Assembly: GCF_001854325.1 (NCBI RefSeq)
Contig: NZ_CP017754.1
Span: forward strand, 3,844,001 to 3,908,000
Length of the DNA: 64,000 bases
Source: Cupriavidus malaysiensis
GTDB lineage: Bacteria > Pseudomonadota > Gammaproteobacteria > Burkholderiales > Burkholderiaceae
Direction: 5' to 3'
The notes beneath the pieces were generated by a model that saw only the letters and a program-made list of their open reading frames with translations, was not told the DNA's origin and made no database searches. A program made the translations under genes and the position numbers. This document shows, piece after piece, positions 8,330-18,902 of this stretch (positions are counted from its first letter, which is position 1; the number at the start of each line of letters is the position of its first letter).

Positions 8330-9637
8330 TCAAGCATAAGCACGGATCATGCCCGCCGCCACCGTATGGTTGCTGGCCTCATCGATCAGCACGAAGGCGC
8401 CGGTCGCCGGATTATCGCCATAGGTGTCGCACACCACCGGTTTCTGCAGCGAGATCTGCACCGAGCCGATATCGTTCAGGCGGATCTCGTGGCGGCCGGT
8501 TTCGTGCGACAGAGTGTGCACGTCGAGCACGCGCTCGACCGCGGCCACGCGCGCGAACACGCTGGCAGTGGTGTGCTTCAGCACATACTTGCGCGCCGGA
8601 TTCAGCGCTTCGTCGTCGAACCAGCACAGGTCGGCCTGCAGCTTGCGGGCCGGCTGGGCGGTCGCTTCGGCGGCCACGAACATGTCGCCACGCGACACGT
8701 CCACGTCCTCGGCGAGGCGCACCGTGATGGTCTCGCCCGCACCGGCGGACTCGGCCGCGCCGTTGGGGGTCAGCACCTCGGCCACCACCGCTTCGCGGTT
8801 GGCCGGCAGCACGCGCAGCTTCTGGCCGACGCGCACGGTGCCGGCTTCCACGCGGCCGGCATAGCCGCGGAAGTCGTCCGACTGCGAACCGTCCTGGCGG
8901 ATCACCAACTGCACCGGGAAGCGCAGCGCGGCTTCGCCTTCGGGCGCCGCTTCTTCCACCGGCAACGCTTCCAGCAGCGGCAGCAGCGCTTCGCCCTGGT
9001 ACCAGGGCATGGTCTCGCTGGCATGGACGATGTTGTCGCCACGCAGCGCCGACACCGGCACATAGCGCACGTCCTTCAGGCCGAGCTGGGCTGCCAGCTC
9101 GGTGTAGGCGGCACGGATCTCGTTGAAGCGCTGTTCGCTGTAGTCGACCAGGTCCATCTTGTTGACGGCGACGATCACGTGCTGCAGCTCCAGCAGCTTG
9201 AGGATGGCCGAGTGGCGCTTGGTCTGCGCCAGCAGTTCGGCGCGGCCGTTCTCGATCGTCACGCGGGTGGCATCCACCAGCACGATGGCAGCGTGCGCGG
9301 TCGATGCGCCGGTCACCATATTGCGGGTGTACTGTTCGTGGCCGGGCGTGTCGGCGATGATGAACTTGCGGCGCGCCGTGGAGAAGTAGCGGTAGGCCAC
9401 GTCGATGGTGATGCCCTGCTCGCGCTCGGCCTCGAGGCCGTCGGTCAGCAGCGAGAAGTCGATCTCCTCGCCGGCGGTGCGCTTGTGCTTGGCGTTGGCC
9501 AGCGCGGTCAGCTGGTCCGACAGCACGGCCTTGCTGTCGAACAGCAGGCGGCCGATCAGCGTGCTCTTGCCGTCATCGACCGAGCCGGCGGTGATGAAGC
9601 GCAGCAGGCCTTGGTGGTTGGCTTGGTGGGTGGTCAT
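8330..9637 (-). CDS. cysN: sulfate adenylyltransferase subunit 1 (GTPase)
   Basis: GTPase subunit of ATP sulfurylase. With CysD it activates sulfate to adenosine 5'-phosphosulfate. The G1 motif GSVDDGKS lies at 18-25, DTPGH at 96-100 and NKMD at 159-162, followed by EF-Tu-like beta-barrel domains. At 435 residues it lacks the C-terminal APS kinase domain found in CysNC fusions. It sits 48 bp downstream of cysD and 47 bp upstream of cobA in the same direction. No separate promoter is evident. Confidence 0.96.
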   Translation of the reverse strand: MTTHQANHQGLLRFITAGSVDDGKSTLIGRLLFDSKAVLSDQLTALANAKHKRTAGEEIDFSLLTDGLEAEREQGITIDVAYRYFSTARRKFIIADTPGHEQYTRNMVTGASTAHAAIVLVDATRVTIENGRAELLAQTKRHSAILKLLELQHVIVAVNKMDLVDYSEQRFNEIRAAYTELAAQLGLKDVRYVPVSALRGDNIVHASETMPWYQGEALLPLLEALPVEEAAPEGEAALRFPVQLVIRQDGSQSDDFRGYAGRVEAGTVRVGQKLRVLPANREAVVAEVLTPNGAAESAGAGETITVRLAEDVDVSRGDMFVAAEATAQPARKLQADLCWFDDEALNPARKYVLKHTTASVFARVAAVERVLDVHTLSHETGRHEIRLNDIGSVQISLQKPVVCDTYGDNPATGAFVLIDEASNHTVAAGMIRAYA

Positions 9638-9685
9638 GGTGCAAATCCTGTCTGGTGGGTCGCGCGGGCAAGCGGAACGGGCGGC

Positions 9686-10645
9686 TTAGAAATAGCCTTC
9701 CTTCTTGCGGCGCTCCATCGACGCCTCGCTGGTCTGGTCGTCCATGCGGGTGGCGCCGCGCTCGGTGATCTCGGTCACCGCAGTCTCGGCGATGATCTCG
9801 TCGGGCGTGGCCGCGGTGCTGGCCACCGGGCAGGTGCAGCTGATGTCGCCGACCGTGCGGAAGCGCACCGACAGCACCTCGCTGACGTCGCCGTCCTGCT
9901 TGGGGGTGATCGGCGTGACCGGCACCAGCAGGCCGTTCTTGCGCACCACTTCGCGCTGGTGCGCGTAATAGATCGGGGGCAGTGCCAGGTTCTCGCGGGC
10001 GATGTACTGCCACACGTCCAGCTCGGTCCAGTTCGAGATGGGGAACACGCGCATCTGCTCGCCCTGGGCCATGCGGCCGTTGTACAGGCTCCACAGCTCG
10101 GGGCGCTGGGCCTTCGGGTCCCATTGGCCGAACTCGTCGCGGAAGGAGAAGATGCGTTCCTTGGCGCGCGCCTTCTCTTCGTCGCGGCGGGCACCGCCCA
10201 TCAGCGCGTCGAACTGGTGCTCGGCGATGGTTTCCAGCAGCGTGACGGCCTGCGCGGCGTTGCGCGAATCGGTTTCCTTGCGCAGGCGCACGGTACCGCG
10301 CCGGATCGAGTCCTCGACATGGCCGACCACCAGGCGCGCGCCGAGCTCGGCCACGCGCTGGTCACGGAAGTCGATCACTTCCGGATAGTTGTGGCCGGTG
10401 TCGATGTGCACCAGCGGGAACGGCAGTTCGATCTTGCGCTCGCCCAGGCGGAAGGCCTTCAGCGCGAGGTGCAGCATCACGATCGAATCCTTGCCGCCGG
10501 AGAACAGCAGTGCCGGGTTGCGGCACTCGGCCACCACCTCGCGGATGATGTAGATCGACTCGGCTTCCAGCTTGTCCAGGTGGTCGTTCTGCACTTGCAG
10601 CAGATGCGCGACGTCGGCGCCTGCGATTTCGTTCATGATGCCCAT
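9686..10645 (-). CDS. cysD: sulfate adenylyltransferase subunit 2
   Basis: Catalytic subunit of ATP sulfurylase, an N-type ATP pyrophosphatase partnered with CysN. The PP-loop motif FSGGKDS lies near residue 50. The C-terminal region contains the conserved Arg/Gly segment ERGATRMDDQ and ends in RKKEGYF. The 319-residue product is of normal size. The ATG at 10645 follows GAGGCC by about 9 bases. A second ATG three codons in (10636) is also possible. A longer open frame upstream has no family similarity. The cysH gene ends 25 bp upstream. Confidence 0.95.
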   Translation of the reverse strand: MGIMNEIAGADVAHLLQVQNDHLDKLEAESIYIIREVVAECRNPALLFSGGKDSIVMLHLALKAFRLGERKIELPFPLVHIDTGHNYPEVIDFRDQRVAELGARLVVGHVEDSIRRGTVRLRKETDSRNAAQAVTLLETIAEHQFDALMGGARRDEEKARAKERIFSFRDEFGQWDPKAQRPELWSLYNGRMAQGEQMRVFPISNWTELDVWQYIARENLALPPIYYAHQREVVRKNGLLVPVTPITPKQDGDVSEVLSVRFRTVGDISCTCPVASTAATPDEIIAETAVTEITERGATRMDDQTSEASMERRKKEGYF

Positions 10646-10670
10646 GTCGTGTGGCCTCGATGTCAATGCT

Positions 10671-11474
10671 TCAATGCTTGATGTTCTGTTCGTGGAGCCC
10701 GCACTCTTTCGAGTCCTTGCTCTCCCACCACCAGCGCCCGGCGCGCACATCCTCGCCGGCACGCACGGCGCGCGTACAGGGTTCGCAACCGATGCTGGGA
10801 TAGCCCTTGGCATGCAGCGCGTTGACCGGTACCCGGTGGCGCTTCAGGTAGGCCCAGACCTCGGCCTCGCTCCAGTCCGCCAGCGGATTGAACTTGGGGA
10901 TGCCGCGCCCTTCGTCGACTTCCTCGAAGGGCAGGTCGGCGCGCGTCACCGCCTGCTCGCGGCGCTGGCCGGTCAGCCAGGCGTCGGCGTGCGAAAGTGC
11001 GCGGTTGAGCGGCTCCACCTTGCGGATGCCGCAGCACAGCTTGCGCGCGTCCAGGCTGTCGTAGAAGCCGTTCAGGCCATGCTTGCGCACGTAGTTCTCG
11101 ACCGCCTCGGGATCGGGCGTGAACTGCTCGATCTTGTAGCCGTAGTGCTTGTCGACCGCCTCCAGCACCGCCATCGTCTCGGCGTGCAGGCGGCCGGTCT
11201 GCAGCGTGAAGACCCGGATGCCGGCCCGCACGGCGGGGGAACCGCGCAGGATGGCATCGGTCACGACCATGTCCTCGGCCGCCAGGCTGGAGGCGAAGCG
11301 CGCGCGGAAGAAGCGCGCCGCGATGCCGGCCAGCCGTTCCGACAGCTCGGCCTCCTTGGCTTGCAGGGCCTCCAGGCTGCCGCTGTATTCCGGCGGCGCC
11401 CACAGTGCGGGCGGGCGCAGCGAGGACAGTTCGCCCTCGGCCAGCACCGGGATCTCGTTCAGCAGCGCGCTCAT
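10671..11474 (-). CDS. cysH: phosphoadenylyl/adenylyl-sulfate reductase, APS-reductase type
   Basis: Reduces activated sulfate to sulfite using thioredoxin or a similar donor. The 267-residue protein has the cysteine pairs Cys147-Cys148 (KLCCGIRK) and Cys230/Cys233 (GCEPC) that bind a [4Fe-4S] cluster in enzymes acting on APS. The catalytic Cys258 is in ECGLH near the C-terminus. PAPS-specific enzymes lack the two pairs, so direct APS reduction is expected, which fits the absence of an APS kinase nearby. The ATG at 11474 overlaps the DUF934 stop by 4 bp. Confidence 0.95.
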   Translation of the reverse strand: MSALLNEIPVLAEGELSSLRPPALWAPPEYSGSLEALQAKEAELSERLAGIAARFFRARFASSLAAEDMVVTDAILRGSPAVRAGIRVFTLQTGRLHAETMAVLEAVDKHYGYKIEQFTPDPEAVENYVRKHGLNGFYDSLDARKLCCGIRKVEPLNRALSHADAWLTGQRREQAVTRADLPFEEVDEGRGIPKFNPLADWSEAEVWAYLKRHRVPVNALHAKGYPSIGCEPCTRAVRAGEDVRAGRWWWESKDSKECGLHEQNIKH

Positions 11475-12043
11475 ACCGCTTCCTTGTGCACGATGCCGGC
11501 CTCGGCACGCGCGCGGCGGAACAGCGGCAGCGGCTCGTCGACCGAGGCCTGGTAGGCCACGGTGAACTCGGTGAAGCCCTTGAGCGCGTCGTCGACGCTC
11601 TTGTCGGCGCGCACCGCATAGGTATCGAAGCCGCAGCGCTTCATGAAGTTGAGCTGGTCGCGCAGCACATCGCCGATGGCGCGCAGCTGGCCCTTCCACT
11701 GGTAGCGGGTGCGCAGCAGGTAGGCCGTGGAGAAGCCGCGGCCATCGCGGAACACCGGGAAGTCCACCGCCACCACGGCCACGTGGGCGAGCGCGGCCTG
11801 CGCGTCGGCGGGCTCGTCTTCGGGCGCCAGCCAGATACCGGTGACGTCGGCTGCACGGCCGGCCAGCAGGCCGTCCTTGTGCGCCAGCCAGGCCGACAGC
11901 GGGAACAGCACCGGTGCCTGGCCCTGGGCGGCCTCGGCGACCTGCGCCTCGCTCACCGGCTGGCCCTCGGCACCGCGCAGCACGGTCCAGGCGTCGTCGA
12001 CGATGACCGGAACGCCGGCCTGCAGTTGGATGATCTTTGCCAT
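11471..12043 (-). CDS. DUF934 domain-containing protein
   Basis: A 190-residue protein of a family that accompanies cysI and cysH in many proteobacterial sulfate-reduction operons. Its biochemical role is not settled to my knowledge. It is soluble with no signal peptide. Conserved family blocks visible are WLAPEDEP (about 67-74), VAVDFPVFRDGRGFSTAYLLR (begins about 91) and the following QLRAIGDVLRDQL. It overlaps cysH by 4 bp and follows cysI by 18 bp, so it is certainly cotranslated with the reductases. A role in electron transfer to or assembly of CysI is a common guess. Confidence 0.92.
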   Translation of the reverse strand: MAKIIQLQAGVPVIVDDAWTVLRGAEGQPVSEAQVAEAAQGQAPVLFPLSAWLAHKDGLLAGRAADVTGIWLAPEDEPADAQAALAHVAVVAVDFPVFRDGRGFSTAYLLRTRYQWKGQLRAIGDVLRDQLNFMKRCGFDTYAVRADKSVDDALKGFTEFTVAYQASVDEPLPLFRRARAEAGIVHKEAV

Positions 12044-12061
12044 GTTTTTTCCTCCCAGGCC

Positions 12062-13741
<1,680 letters not shown>

Positions 13742-13773
13742 GGTGTGGGTCCGTTCAGTATGCGTTGAATGCG

Positions 13774-14547
13774 TCAGGAAACGAGCTTGATGGCCACCAG
13801 CGTCAGCGTGGTGGCCAGCGCGGCGCGCGTCAGGCGTTCGGGCAGCGCCCGCGACAGTTGCGCGCCCGCCCAGATGCCGGGGATCGAGCCCACCAGCAGC
13901 GAGACAAGCAGAGTCCAGTCCACGGTGCCGAGCCAGACATGGCCCAGACCGGCCAGCGCCGTCAGCGGGACGGCGTAGGCGATGTCGGTGCCGGCCACCT
14001 CGGCCGGCTTCAGGCGGGGGTAGAGCAGCAGGATCAGGGTGGCGCCGACCGCGCCCGCGCCGATCGACGAGACCGTCACCAGCACGCCCAGCAAGGCGCC
14101 GACCACCACGGTGGCGACGGCCTGCGTACGCCCCTCCAGCTGGAAACGCGGATGGCGTTCCAGCCAGGCCAGCATCTGCTTGCGCAGCAGCAGCGAAGCG
14201 ACCGTCAGCAGCACGGAGACGCCGATGGTCACGCGGATGGCATGCAGCCATCCGGCATCCAGCTCGCCGGCACTCTTGAGCACCAGGATGGTGGCGGCCG
14301 CCGCCGGCAGGCTGCCCAGGCACAGGCGGCGCACCACCTGCCAGTGCACATGGCCGTGGGCGCGGTGCGCCAGCGTGCCGAAACTCTTCGTGATGGCGGC
14401 GAAGGCCAGGTCCGTGCCGACCGCGGTGGCCGGCGAGAAGCCGAACAGCAGGGTCAGCAGCGGCGTCATCAGCGACCCCCCTCCCACGCCGGTCAGGCCG
14501 ACGAGGACGCCTACGAGCAGACCGGATACGGTATAGGCAAGGGACAT
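13774..14547 (-). CDS. TauE/SafE-family sulfite/anion exporter
   Basis: Polytopic inner-membrane protein of 257 residues with about eight hydrophobic segments and the family glycine-rich motifs GLTGVGGGSLMTPLL (about 14-28) and SSIGAGAVG in the second half, the two inverted repeats of TauE/SafE proteins. Family members export sulfite, sulfoacetate or related anions. The start at 14547 gives MSLAYTVSGLL; a longer open frame upstream is unsupported. It is the first minus-strand gene after the cysB promoter region and ends 32 bp before cysI, so it probably leads the sulfur operon and could vent excess sulfite or act in sulfate movement. Confidence 0.88.
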   Translation of the reverse strand: MSLAYTVSGLLVGVLVGLTGVGGGSLMTPLLTLLFGFSPATAVGTDLAFAAITKSFGTLAHRAHGHVHWQVVRRLCLGSLPAAAATILVLKSAGELDAGWLHAIRVTIGVSVLLTVASLLLRKQMLAWLERHPRFQLEGRTQAVATVVVGALLGVLVTVSSIGAGAVGATLILLLYPRLKPAEVAGTDIAYAVPLTALAGLGHVWLGTVDWTLLVSLLVGSIPGIWAGAQLSRALPERLTRAALATTLTLVAIKLVS

Positions 14548-14699
14548 GGGGAGCGCACCGCCTCGAGGCCTTGCCCGTCCGCTGGGCACCACGCGCGCGG
14601 GAGGGTCTGGCCGTTCATTAACAAAGTCCGCAAATCGTAATAAACTGGCCTCATATCTCAAACTAATAAGAAGTTGTTTGTTTATACGAGCCGAGTTAT
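14548..14699. promoter_or_regulatory. divergent cysB / sulfur-operon control region
   Basis: This 152-bp gap becomes AT-rich from about 14615 to 14699, in contrast to its surroundings. It contains several TTAT/ATAA segments (for example TAATAA at 14638-14643 and TTTATAC at 14679-14685) of the kind bound by CysB-type regulators. It must hold both the cysB promoter and the operon promoter. I cannot fix -35/-10 pairs with confidence. Confidence 0.5.
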
Positions 14700-15641
14700 A
14701 TGAATCTGCACCAGTTCCGCTTTGTGCGTGAGGCGGTCCGGCAGAACTTCAATCTGACCGAGGCCGCGAAAGCGCTCTATACATCACAACCAGGCGTCTC
14801 CAAAGCCATCATCGAGCTGGAAGAGGAGCTGGGTGTCGATATCTTCACCCGCCATGGCAAGCGCATCCGCAGCCTGACGGAGCCGGGCCGGCGCATCCTC
14901 GCCTCGGTGGAGAAGATCCTGCAGGAGGTGGAAAGCCTGAAGCGCGTCGGCAAGGACTACGCTGCCCAGGACCAGGGCAACTTCACCATCGCGACCACCC
15001 ATACCCAGGCCCGCTACGCCCTGCCGCGCGTGATCGCCGAGTTCACCAAGCGCTACCCCAAGGTGCGGCTGTCGATCCAGCAGGGCAACCCGGCCCAGAT
15101 CGCCGACATGGTGCTGCACGACCAGGCCGACCTGGCCATCGCCACCGAGGGCATCTCGGCCGACAAGAACCTGGTCTCGCTGCCCGGCTACCAGTGGCAG
15201 CACATCGTGGTGACGCCGCCGGACCATCCGCTGCTGGAGAAGAAACACCTGGCGCTGGAAGACCTGATGGCCTACCCGCTGATCACCTACGACCCCAACT
15301 TCGCCGGCCGGCCCAAGATCGACAAGGCCTTCGAGCTGCGCCACCTGCAGCCGGACATCGTGCTCGAAGCGATCGATGCCGACGTGATCAAGACCTATGT
15401 GGAGGTCGGGCTCGGCGTGGGCATCGTGGCGGGCGTCGCCTTCGACCCCGAGCGCGACCGTAACCTGCGCGGCATCCCGGCCGGCCACCTGTTCGGCACC
15501 AATGTGACGCACCTGGCAGTCAAGCAGGGCGCCTACCTGCGCAGCTTCGTCTATACCTTCATCGAACTGTTCTCACCGACGCTGAACCGCAAGCTGGTGG
15601 AACAGGCCATGTCGGGCGAGCACGAGGCCTACGAGCTCTGA
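14700..15641 (+). CDS. cysB: CysB-type LysR transcriptional regulator
   Basis: LysR-family activator of sulfur assimilation that responds to O- or N-acetylserine in characterised relatives. The 313-residue protein has the winged helix-turn-helix at 1-60 (NLTEAAKALYTSQPGVSKAI) and a periplasmic-binding-like effector domain with TTHTQARYALP near 98-108, a hallmark of CysB/Cbl proteins. It is divergent from the sulfur operon, as expected for its regulator, and may repress itself from the shared region. CysB and Cbl paralogues cannot be separated by eye. Confidence 0.93.
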   Translation: MNLHQFRFVREAVRQNFNLTEAAKALYTSQPGVSKAIIELEEELGVDIFTRHGKRIRSLTEPGRRILASVEKILQEVESLKRVGKDYAAQDQGNFTIATTHTQARYALPRVIAEFTKRYPKVRLSIQQGNPAQIADMVLHDQADLAIATEGISADKNLVSLPGYQWQHIVVTPPDHPLLEKKHLALEDLMAYPLITYDPNFAGRPKIDKAFELRHLQPDIVLEAIDADVIKTYVEVGLGVGIVAGVAFDPERDRNLRGIPAGHLFGTNVTHLAVKQGAYLRSFVYTFIELFSPTLNRKLVEQAMSGEHEAYEL

Positions 15642-15646
15642 TTCCA

Positions 15647-15681
15647 CCGGGCGGCGGCCGCCCGGCCCGCCCCTGGTTTTT
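15647..15681 (+). terminator. possible terminator of cysB
   Basis: CCGGGCGGC at 15647-15655 pairs with GCCGCCCGG at 15657-15665. A run of five T residues follows at 677-681, about 12 bases after the stem. The T-run is further away than usual, so the call is tentative. Confidence 0.45.
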
Positions 15682-15768
15682 GCGCACACTTCATCACTTC
15701 ATGACCCAACGCATTTCCCTACGCATTCACACCGGCGCGCCCGCAGGCCGCCTGCAGGAGTCCCGCCG

Positions 15769-16932
15769 ATGAACACGCCGCAGCTGATCCACTGGACCGA
15801 GGACGGCGCCGAACACAACGCCCGCTGGCGTTCGGAGGCCGGCATGCCGGCGCCGCGCCGCGTGGTCGTCGCCGACGACACCACCAGTGCCGATACCGCC
15901 TACCAGCTGGCCTGCGAAGGCACCGCCCTGCTCTGGCGCGGCGACTTCCAGAATGCGCGCCAGCTGTTGCAGGCCATGGCGCGCCGCGCCGACAAACCCA
16001 AGAAGGCGCATCGCACCCGGGCCGCCAAGTCGGCCCGGGCGGACACGCCGCCCGCGCCTGCCGAAGCCTTCCACCTGCATCGCCTGGCACAATCGCAGCG
16101 GGCACGCACGCTGGGCATGCTGCTGCTGCCCTTCGAGGCCGGCCACGTGCTGCCGCTGCGGCGCGCGCCCGATGTGCGCCAGGCGTGCAGCGAGGCCTAC
16201 GGTGAGGCGGATGCTCCCTACGTTGCTTCGCTGCGCGAGCTGCAGGGCCTGATCGGCGCCCACGAGTGGCGCAAGAAGGGGGTCGAGATCCCGGCGCTGG
16301 GCGCGCGCATCCATCCGTACTACGGGGTGTTCTCGCCGGTACGCGGCGAGTACATCGACCTGGCCGCCAAGGCACCGCTGCCGGCCGGCGCCGAGGCGCT
16401 GGCCTTCGACATCGGCGCCGGCACCGGGGTGCTGGCGGCCCTGCTGGCCCAACGCGGCGTGCGCCGCGTGGTGGCCACCGACCAGGATGCGCGGGCGCTG
16501 GCCTGCGCCCGCGACAATATCACCCGGCTGGGCCTGGGCAAGCAGGTGGAAGTGATCGAGGCCGACCTGTTCCCGCCGGGGCGCGCGCCGCTGGTGGTAT
16601 GCAATCCGCCCTGGGTACCGGCGCGGCCCAGTTCGGCCATCGAACATGCCGTCTACGATCCCGACAGCCGCATGCTCAAGGGCTTCCTGGCCGGGCTGGC
16701 GGCTCATCTCGAAGCGGGCGGCGAAGGCTGGCTGCTGCTGTCGGACCTGGCCGAGCACCTGGGACTGCGCACGCGCGAAGAACTGCTGGGCTGGATCGAC
16801 GCCGCCGGACTGCAGGTACTGGGCCGGCTGGAGATCCGACCGCGCCACCCCAAGGCGGCCGACCAGGCCGATGCGCTGCACGCGGCACGCAGCGCCGAAG
16901 TCACCTCGCTCTGGCGCCTGGGCGCGCGCTAG
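15769..16932 (+). CDS. class I SAM-dependent methyltransferase
   Basis: A 387-residue Rossmann-fold methyltransferase. The SAM-binding motif DIGAGTG is at 214-220 and NPPW is at 279-282, the active-site motif of enzymes that methylate a planar nitrogen on glutamine, adenine or guanine (HemK/PrmC, RsmC-like). The first 200 residues form a separate domain with a Lys/Arg/Ala linker at about 74-95. CAGGAG lies eight bases before the ATG. It stands alone between cysB and the DUF1428 gene. The substrate cannot be told from sequence; RNA or protein glutamine are the likely classes. Confidence 0.85.
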   Translation: MNTPQLIHWTEDGAEHNARWRSEAGMPAPRRVVVADDTTSADTAYQLACEGTALLWRGDFQNARQLLQAMARRADKPKKAHRTRAAKSARADTPPAPAEAFHLHRLAQSQRARTLGMLLLPFEAGHVLPLRRAPDVRQACSEAYGEADAPYVASLRELQGLIGAHEWRKKGVEIPALGARIHPYYGVFSPVRGEYIDLAAKAPLPAGAEALAFDIGAGTGVLAALLAQRGVRRVVATDQDARALACARDNITRLGLGKQVEVIEADLFPPGRAPLVVCNPPWVPARPSSAIEHAVYDPDSRMLKGFLAGLAAHLEAGGEGWLLLSDLAEHLGLRTREELLGWIDAAGLQVLGRLEIRPRHPKAADQADALHAARSAEVTSLWRLGAR

Positions 16933-17086
16933 CGGCGTAGCCGCGGCCGATGGCCAGGCCCGGGCCCAGCCTGCCGGGATCCTGCCCGGTGGGGTGACGA
17001 AACCGCCCCGCCCGCTCCTCGCCGGCATGGGGCACCGCTGCGCGCCCTATCCTGGAGATTCCTCCCCCGACCGAATGGAGCGCGAC

Positions 17087-17437
17087 ATGAGCTATATCGA
17101 AGGATTCGTCGTCCCCGTCCCCACCGCCAACCGCGAGATCTACCGCAAGATGGCCGAGGATGCCGCCGTGGTGTTCAAGGACCACGGCGCGCTGGGCCTG
17201 GTCGAATGCTGGGGCGATGACGTGCCGGAAGGCAAGCTGACCTCCTTCCCGCTGGCGGTGCAGCGCAAGGCGGACGAGACCGTGGTGTTCTCGTGGATCA
17301 CCTGGCCCTCGCGCGAGGCGCGCGACCGGGGCATGCGCGCGGCCATGGAGGATCCCCGCCTCAAGCAGCAGCAATCCATGCCATTTGATGGCCGGCGCAT
17401 GATCTTCGGCGGCTTCGAGGTGATCGTCGACGCCTAG
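17087..17437 (+). CDS. DUF1428 family protein
   Basis: A 116-residue soluble protein of the DUF1428 family, a dimeric alpha-beta barrel (ferredoxin-like) fold of unknown role. Characteristic blocks are MSYIEGFVVPVP at the start, LGLVECWGDDVP (about 36-47), VFSWITWPSREARD (about 65-78) and the C-terminal MPFDGRRMIFGGFEV. The start at 17087 has GGAG 6 bases upstream. A longer frame that overlaps the methyltransferase gene is not plausible. It has no operon partner; the next gene is 177 bp away. Confidence 0.9.
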   Translation: MSYIEGFVVPVPTANREIYRKMAEDAAVVFKDHGALGLVECWGDDVPEGKLTSFPLAVQRKADETVVFSWITWPSREARDRGMRAAMEDPRLKQQQSMPFDGRRMIFGGFEVIVDA

Positions 17438-17614
17438 CCGTCGGCGACTGCCAGCGACGACCGCCGGCTCCCCCGGCACGCCCCGGATGGCGTGCAAGGC
17501 CCACCCTCGGCTATCCTCTTCCGGCAGCAACGCGCAGCCACAAGCAACCACAAGCGCCCGCCGCGCCGGCCCGCGGCGCACGGGCCGACAAAACAGACCG
17601 AAGAGGAGACCCGC

Positions 17615-18784
17615 ATGCCCCGTCCCGCCGTCCGCCGCGCCCTGCTCGCGGCTGCCCTGAGCCTGGCCGCCGCCGTGCCCGCCCGCGCCGACATCCGCGT
17701 CGGCATCGACGTGTCCACCACCGGCCCGGCCGCCTCCATCGGCATCCCGTCCAAGAACACGGTGCTGATGTGGCCGGCCACCCTGGGCGGGCAGAAGGCG
17801 CAGTACATCGTGCTGGACGATGCCTCCGATCCCGCCGGCGCGGTACGCAATGTGCGCAAACTCATCTCCGAGGACAAGGTCGACGTGATCGTCGGCCCCA
17901 ACATCACGCCGACCGCGCTGGCGGCCCTGGACGCGGTCTCGGAAGGCGAGACGCCGATGGTGGCGCTGGCGGCGTCGGCCGCCATCGTCGAACCGCAGAG
18001 CGATCCCAAGCGGCGCTGGGCGTTCAAGATGCCGCAGAACGACTCCCACATGGCCACCGTGCTCACCGAATACATGAGTAACCACGGCATCAGGACGGTC
18101 GGCTTCATCGGCTTCAACGACGCCTACGGCGAAAGCTGGTGGCGCGAGTTCTCCAAGCTGGCCGAGGTGCGCAAGATCAAGGTGGTGGCCAACGAGCGCT
18201 TCTCGCGCAACGACACCTCGGTAACCGGCCAGGTGCTCAAGCTGATGGCGGCCAATCCCGACGCCATCCTGATCGCCGGCGCCGGCACGCCCTCGGTGCT
18301 GCCGCAGAAGACGCTGGGCGAGCGCGGCTACAAGGGCCGCGTCTACCAGACCCACGGCATCGCCACCTGGGACTTCCTGCGCGTGGGCGGCAAGGACGTC
18401 GAGGGCACGCTGTTCCCCACCGGCCCGGTGGTGGTCGCGCGCCAGCTGCCCGACAGCCATCCGGTCAAGAAGGTGGCGCTCGATTTCGCCAAGCGCTACG
18501 AGGCCCGCTACGGCGCCGACAGCGTGACCCAGTTCGCCGGCGACGCCTGGGGCGCCTGGATGCTGCTGGACGACGCCGCGCGCCGCGCCCTCAAGAGCGG
18601 CGCCCAGCCGGGCACGCGCGAGTTCCGCCAGGCCATGCGCGATGCCATCGAAAGCACCGCCGGCCTGACCATCCCCAACGGCGTGATGAACATGAGCGCC
18701 AAGGACCACCAGGGCTTCGACCAGCGCTCGCGCGTGATGGGCGTGATCCGCGACGGCAAGTTCGCCTACGCCGCCGGGCAATGA
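17615..18784 (+). CDS. ABC transporter substrate-binding protein (branched-chain amino acid type)
   Basis: Periplasmic ligand-binding protein of 389 residues with a Sec signal peptide (RRALLAAALSLAAAVPARA, cleavage near 25) and the type-I periplasmic binding fold. Typical motifs are NVRKLISEDKVDVIVGPN and GFIGFNDAYGESWW. AAGAGGAG precedes the ATG at 17615. No permease or ATPase gene is adjacent, so it either works with an ABC system encoded elsewhere or is an orphan receptor. Ligands of this family include amino acids, amides and aromatic acids; the specific ligand is unknown. Confidence 0.9.
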   Translation: MPRPAVRRALLAAALSLAAAVPARADIRVGIDVSTTGPAASIGIPSKNTVLMWPATLGGQKAQYIVLDDASDPAGAVRNVRKLISEDKVDVIVGPNITPTALAALDAVSEGETPMVALAASAAIVEPQSDPKRRWAFKMPQNDSHMATVLTEYMSNHGIRTVGFIGFNDAYGESWWREFSKLAEVRKIKVVANERFSRNDTSVTGQVLKLMAANPDAILIAGAGTPSVLPQKTLGERGYKGRVYQTHGIATWDFLRVGGKDVEGTLFPTGPVVVARQLPDSHPVKKVALDFAKRYEARYGADSVTQFAGDAWGAWMLLDDAARRALKSGAQPGTREFRQAMRDAIESTAGLTIPNGVMNMSAKDHQGFDQRSRVMGVIRDGKFAYAAGQ

Positions 18785-18902
18785 GCCGGCCGCGCCGCCG
18801 GGCGCGCGGCACATGCCACAATGCGGCACCGCAGGCGCTGCGGGCGGCCGTGCGGGCCGCCGCGCACCCTTCCCGCAACCCCCGGATCAAGGATTTCCCG
18901 AC

